From Blepharisma stoltei (lineage: Eukaryota; Ciliophora; Heterotrichea; Heterotrichida; Blepharismidae): a stretch of 64,000 nucleotides of DNA. The stretch spans positions 310,001 through 374,000 of the forward strand of contig CAJZBQ010000003.1 of NCBI GenBank assembly GCA_914767885.1, given 5' to 3'. Made by a program: the position numbers and the translations under genes. Below are positions 62,301 to 64,000 of the stretch, piece by piece. How positions within the stretch are numbered: position 1 is the stretch's first letter; the number at the start of each line of letters is the position of its first letter. A model generated the notes under the pieces. That model did not search any database. It saw only the letters and a program-made list of their open reading frames with translations, and had not been told where the DNA came from.

Positions 62301-64000
62301 GTCATAAGGTTGAGGTAAAATAAGTCATTTAAATAAGCTTTTCCATCAAATCCACCAAAAACAAGTATAGCCAAATAAATGTGCTTCGGCTTTCGTATTA
62401 TGTTAAATAATATTTTTTTAATTGTTTTTAATATTTGAGGAGATGTTAAGAAACGCTAAAAAAGTATACAATATCTCCTTGTGAGTCGAAAGCATGCCCT
62501 GCTCTCGCTGATGGTGGATTTCCTGAAGTCATAATTGAGTTTCAGTAAGGAGTATCACTTTCTGGGTCAAAAATCCATAAATCATTATAAAATATATCAC
62601 CATTTTGCCCACCAAATAGAAATAATTTGGATTCAGCTGCACATAAGGAATGGCTTTTCCGTGGACTTGGACCCCTAAATTCGATATTAATAATATCATA
62701 GGTAATTTCTGAAGCAGTTAAGTCAAACGCTACTAAGCTATTAGTTATTGCTAACTCTCTCCTTGTCTATAAAAATTAAGAGCAAAATTTTTTAATATAA
62801 AATTTTTTTGCTTAAAGATGATTTTACGTATAATTAATAATTTTTATAATGAGAATTCTGGCTAATTCTATTAATATTTCTTATTTGAGTTCTTTTTGAT
62901 AAATTTTAAATTAAATTTTGAATTTTTAAATCCAAAAAGAAATGATAATTTACACTTATAGATTTTCATAGAGTCAATTTCTTAGTGTCTGATCCAATTT
63001 TGATTATTTTTGGCCTTCAAATATGTTTGACATTTTATCCAAAAGTCCGTACCCTATTCAATCACAACAGAAAAGACTAAATCGGAAAAACTGCGAAAAT
63101 TGAGATCACTAGTCAATTAAAATAAGCCTATTCACGGACTACATATAGTCTCTGTTGAATTTTTTTAGGCACTATTAAACTGGCTAACTGGTCACAACCA
63201 CCTGCCTGCTTCCCAGCCAGAAGGCTGCTAATGGTTGTGACCATTAGCCAGTTACTGGTGCCTAAAAATCCCAACGGACCTATAAATGTGTTATAAAAAA
63301 AACTTGTTGACACTTAAGCGAGGAGTAAGGTATTATTTGAAATAAATCCTGCAAATATGTACACTGTTCCATTATCATGGCTTGCAAACGCAAATGAGTC
63401 TCTGGGGGCCATCTCTCAGCGTTCATCTTTTACAATATTTGTAGTAGATCACGCATAAGTAGAGCTTAATAAATTTACTTTCATAATGTTTTTTACATCT
63501 CCACCAGTGATATCAGATCATCCAAATAATAAATAAAACTCATTATTATATCTCATCCGCTAAGTGGGTTGCCATATGCCCGAAATCTCCCAAGGTTGGC
63601 TTCATTAACATTTTTTAGTGAACCAACCCCCAACTGTCTCGGGAGACGTTGGAATATAGCAATCCGCTTAGATGGATGAGCTATATATACTGCGCTCCCT
63701 GTGAGATATCTATATCCGTATGGGCTGCTGCTGTTTGTAATATTTTCTCATTTATTATTTGTCAAATCATATCTGAAAAACTCTTGATTAAATTCATAAG
63801 CTGAGCCATGCACCCCTTGTCCACCTGCTAAGTAAATGAATCCATCTCAGTATTGAATTGTTGGAGAATTTAATCTTGGAACTGAAACTCCTTCTGGACT
63901 TGTAAAAGACCAATTTAAACTTTTGACGTCAAATCTAAATATTGATTACATGAATAAATTATTGTCAAGGCCACTTCTTGAAGTCCCTCCATAAATCGCA
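59357..64000 (-). CDS. Kelch / Cys-rich / membrane protein 2, 5' end outside window
   Basis: Tandem paralogue of the previous gene with the same order read from the C-terminus: tail MKFSEKYITMFKIWRKNKRK, segment LTGYHISYNTAPTAGSQYT, lumenal domain, two hydrophobic helices (VVIIMLIVVCSLLFITSALL; GGLFSIIFFAVAVILICGQI), Cys-rich stalk and kelch repeats. Six IESs (59566, 60729, 61166, 62366, 62752, 63549) and one 15-nt intron interrupt the visible part; none is at the position of an IES in gene 1. The signal peptide and first kelch repeats lie beyond base 64000. Cytoplasmic tails differ most between the two copies. Confidence 0.85.
59566..59676. other. IES, 111 bp, TTA-bounded
   Basis: TTA at 59566-59568 and 59677-59679; excision joins GAMGAL to RGFMKFSE, parallel to gene 1 (GAMGALGGIMKTSE). 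Confidence 0.88.
59823..59837 (-). other. 15-nt intron, shared with the paralogue
   Basis: Minus-strand GTAAATGTTATTTAG between QYTIP and NLPFTYNLKL; its TAA would otherwise end the protein. Confidence 0.9.
60729..60941. other. IES, 213 bp, TA-bounded
   Basis: TA at 60729-60730 and 60942-60943 in the Cys-rich stalk. The inner TTGGCGAACTC and AAAGTTTGGCTTATCC parts faintly resemble the 54431 IES. Gene 1 has no insert at this site. Confidence 0.82.
61166..61624. mobile_element. IES, 459 bp, SINE-like, CCAGC repeat
   Basis: CCAGC at 61166-61170 and 61625-61629. GC-richer body; a T-rich left edge (TTTTTATTATTTAAG) could be a minus-oriented tail. Gene 1 aligns across the empty site (GCAAG...CCACA). 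Confidence 0.8.
62366..62466. other. IES, 101 bp, TA-bounded
   Basis: TA at 62366-62367 and 62467-62468; gene 1 aligns without insert (TACAATATCTCC). Confidence 0.87.
62752..63325. mobile_element. IES, 574 bp, MITE-like ends with an inner palindrome
   Basis: TAA at 62752-62754 and 63326-63328. Tips CTCTCTCCTTGTC and CTTAAGCGAGGAG resemble family a. At about 63155-63280 lies an inverted pair TTTAGGCACTATTAAACTGG / AGTTACTGGTGCCTAAAAAT, with an inner GGTTGTGACCATTAGCCAG arm. Gene 1 has no insert here. Confidence 0.85.
63549..63685. mobile_element. IES, 137-bp MITE, TA-bounded
   Basis: TA at 63549-63550 and 63686-63687. Inverted tips TCTCATCCGCTAAGTGGGTT / AATCCGCTTAGATGGATGAG, plus the GGTTGGCTTCATTAACATTT block shared with 54431-54627. 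Gene 1 is uninterrupted here. Confidence 0.88.

Noticed and set aside
1-64000. CRISPR array, bacterial operon or phage region
   Set aside because: The direct repeats are not spaced arrays; genes are eukaryotic with introns, and no bacterial signals are present.

Overview
This window looks like germline (micronuclear) DNA of a heterotrich ciliate of the Blepharisma type. Three things in the sequence say so. (1) UGA is read as tryptophan: many otherwise continuous genes, such as the membrane protein at 4020-5063, the metallophosphatase at 30541-31959 and Paf1 at 26083-27225, run through in-frame TGA and end at TAA or TAG. (2) Introns are 15 nt long (for example 5761-5775, 32261-32275, 58783-58797). 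(3) About 40 segments interrupt genes. Each is bounded by a short direct repeat, usually TA, TTA or TAC. In nearly every gene, removing them restores one open frame whose length is an exact multiple of three and whose product matches its family. These are internal eliminated sequences (IESs), removed when the somatic nucleus forms. They add up to roughly 15 kb. The genus is an inference; the code, intron size and IESs are read directly.

Layout. 1-10.3 kb: a coiled-coil fragment, a ubiquitin-like protein, HIBCH, a multi-pass membrane protein, a TPR protein, a catalytically dead dihydroorotase/allantoinase relative. 10.3-16.2 kb: small hypotheticals, a 2.6-kb compound element with minisatellite inverted ends, and an inactive USP-like protein. 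17.3-25.6 kb: a small TPR protein, a membrane protein, an IQ-CBM48-PP2C phosphatase, VPS29 and a probable mitochondrial protein. 25.7-32 kb: Paf1, a ubiquitin-like protein without GG, RPB8, a purple-acid-phosphatase-like enzyme. 32.2-42.9 kb: an Rdx protein with an HESQ repeat, a TBC RabGAP, TFIIF-alpha (Rap74) and a helicase-less Dicer-like protein. 43-52.4 kb: thioredoxin-TPR, Tctex1 dynein light chain, an EEP nuclease, aspartyl aminopeptidase, an ACAT/DGAT-type MBOAT, a myristoylated EF-hand-like protein. 52.5-64 kb: two large paralogous kelch/cysteine-rich membrane proteins.

The IESs fall into families: (a) MITEs with CTCC..CCGTGAGCGAAC ends flanked by TTA/TA; (b) a MITE with TTCGACC ends; (c) a nested palindrome carrying a perfect tRNA B box; (d) GC-rich SINE-like insertions with 11-19 bp target duplications; (e) short unique TA-bounded IESs. 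Several are nested. The kelch paralogues serve as an internal control: each lacks the other's IESs at the aligned positions. Two striking cases are a MITE inside a 15-nt intron (34539-34777), so that the intron exists only after DNA excision, and a Dicer-like gene that must itself lose four IESs before it can be expressed. No tRNA, rRNA or CRISPR was recognised.
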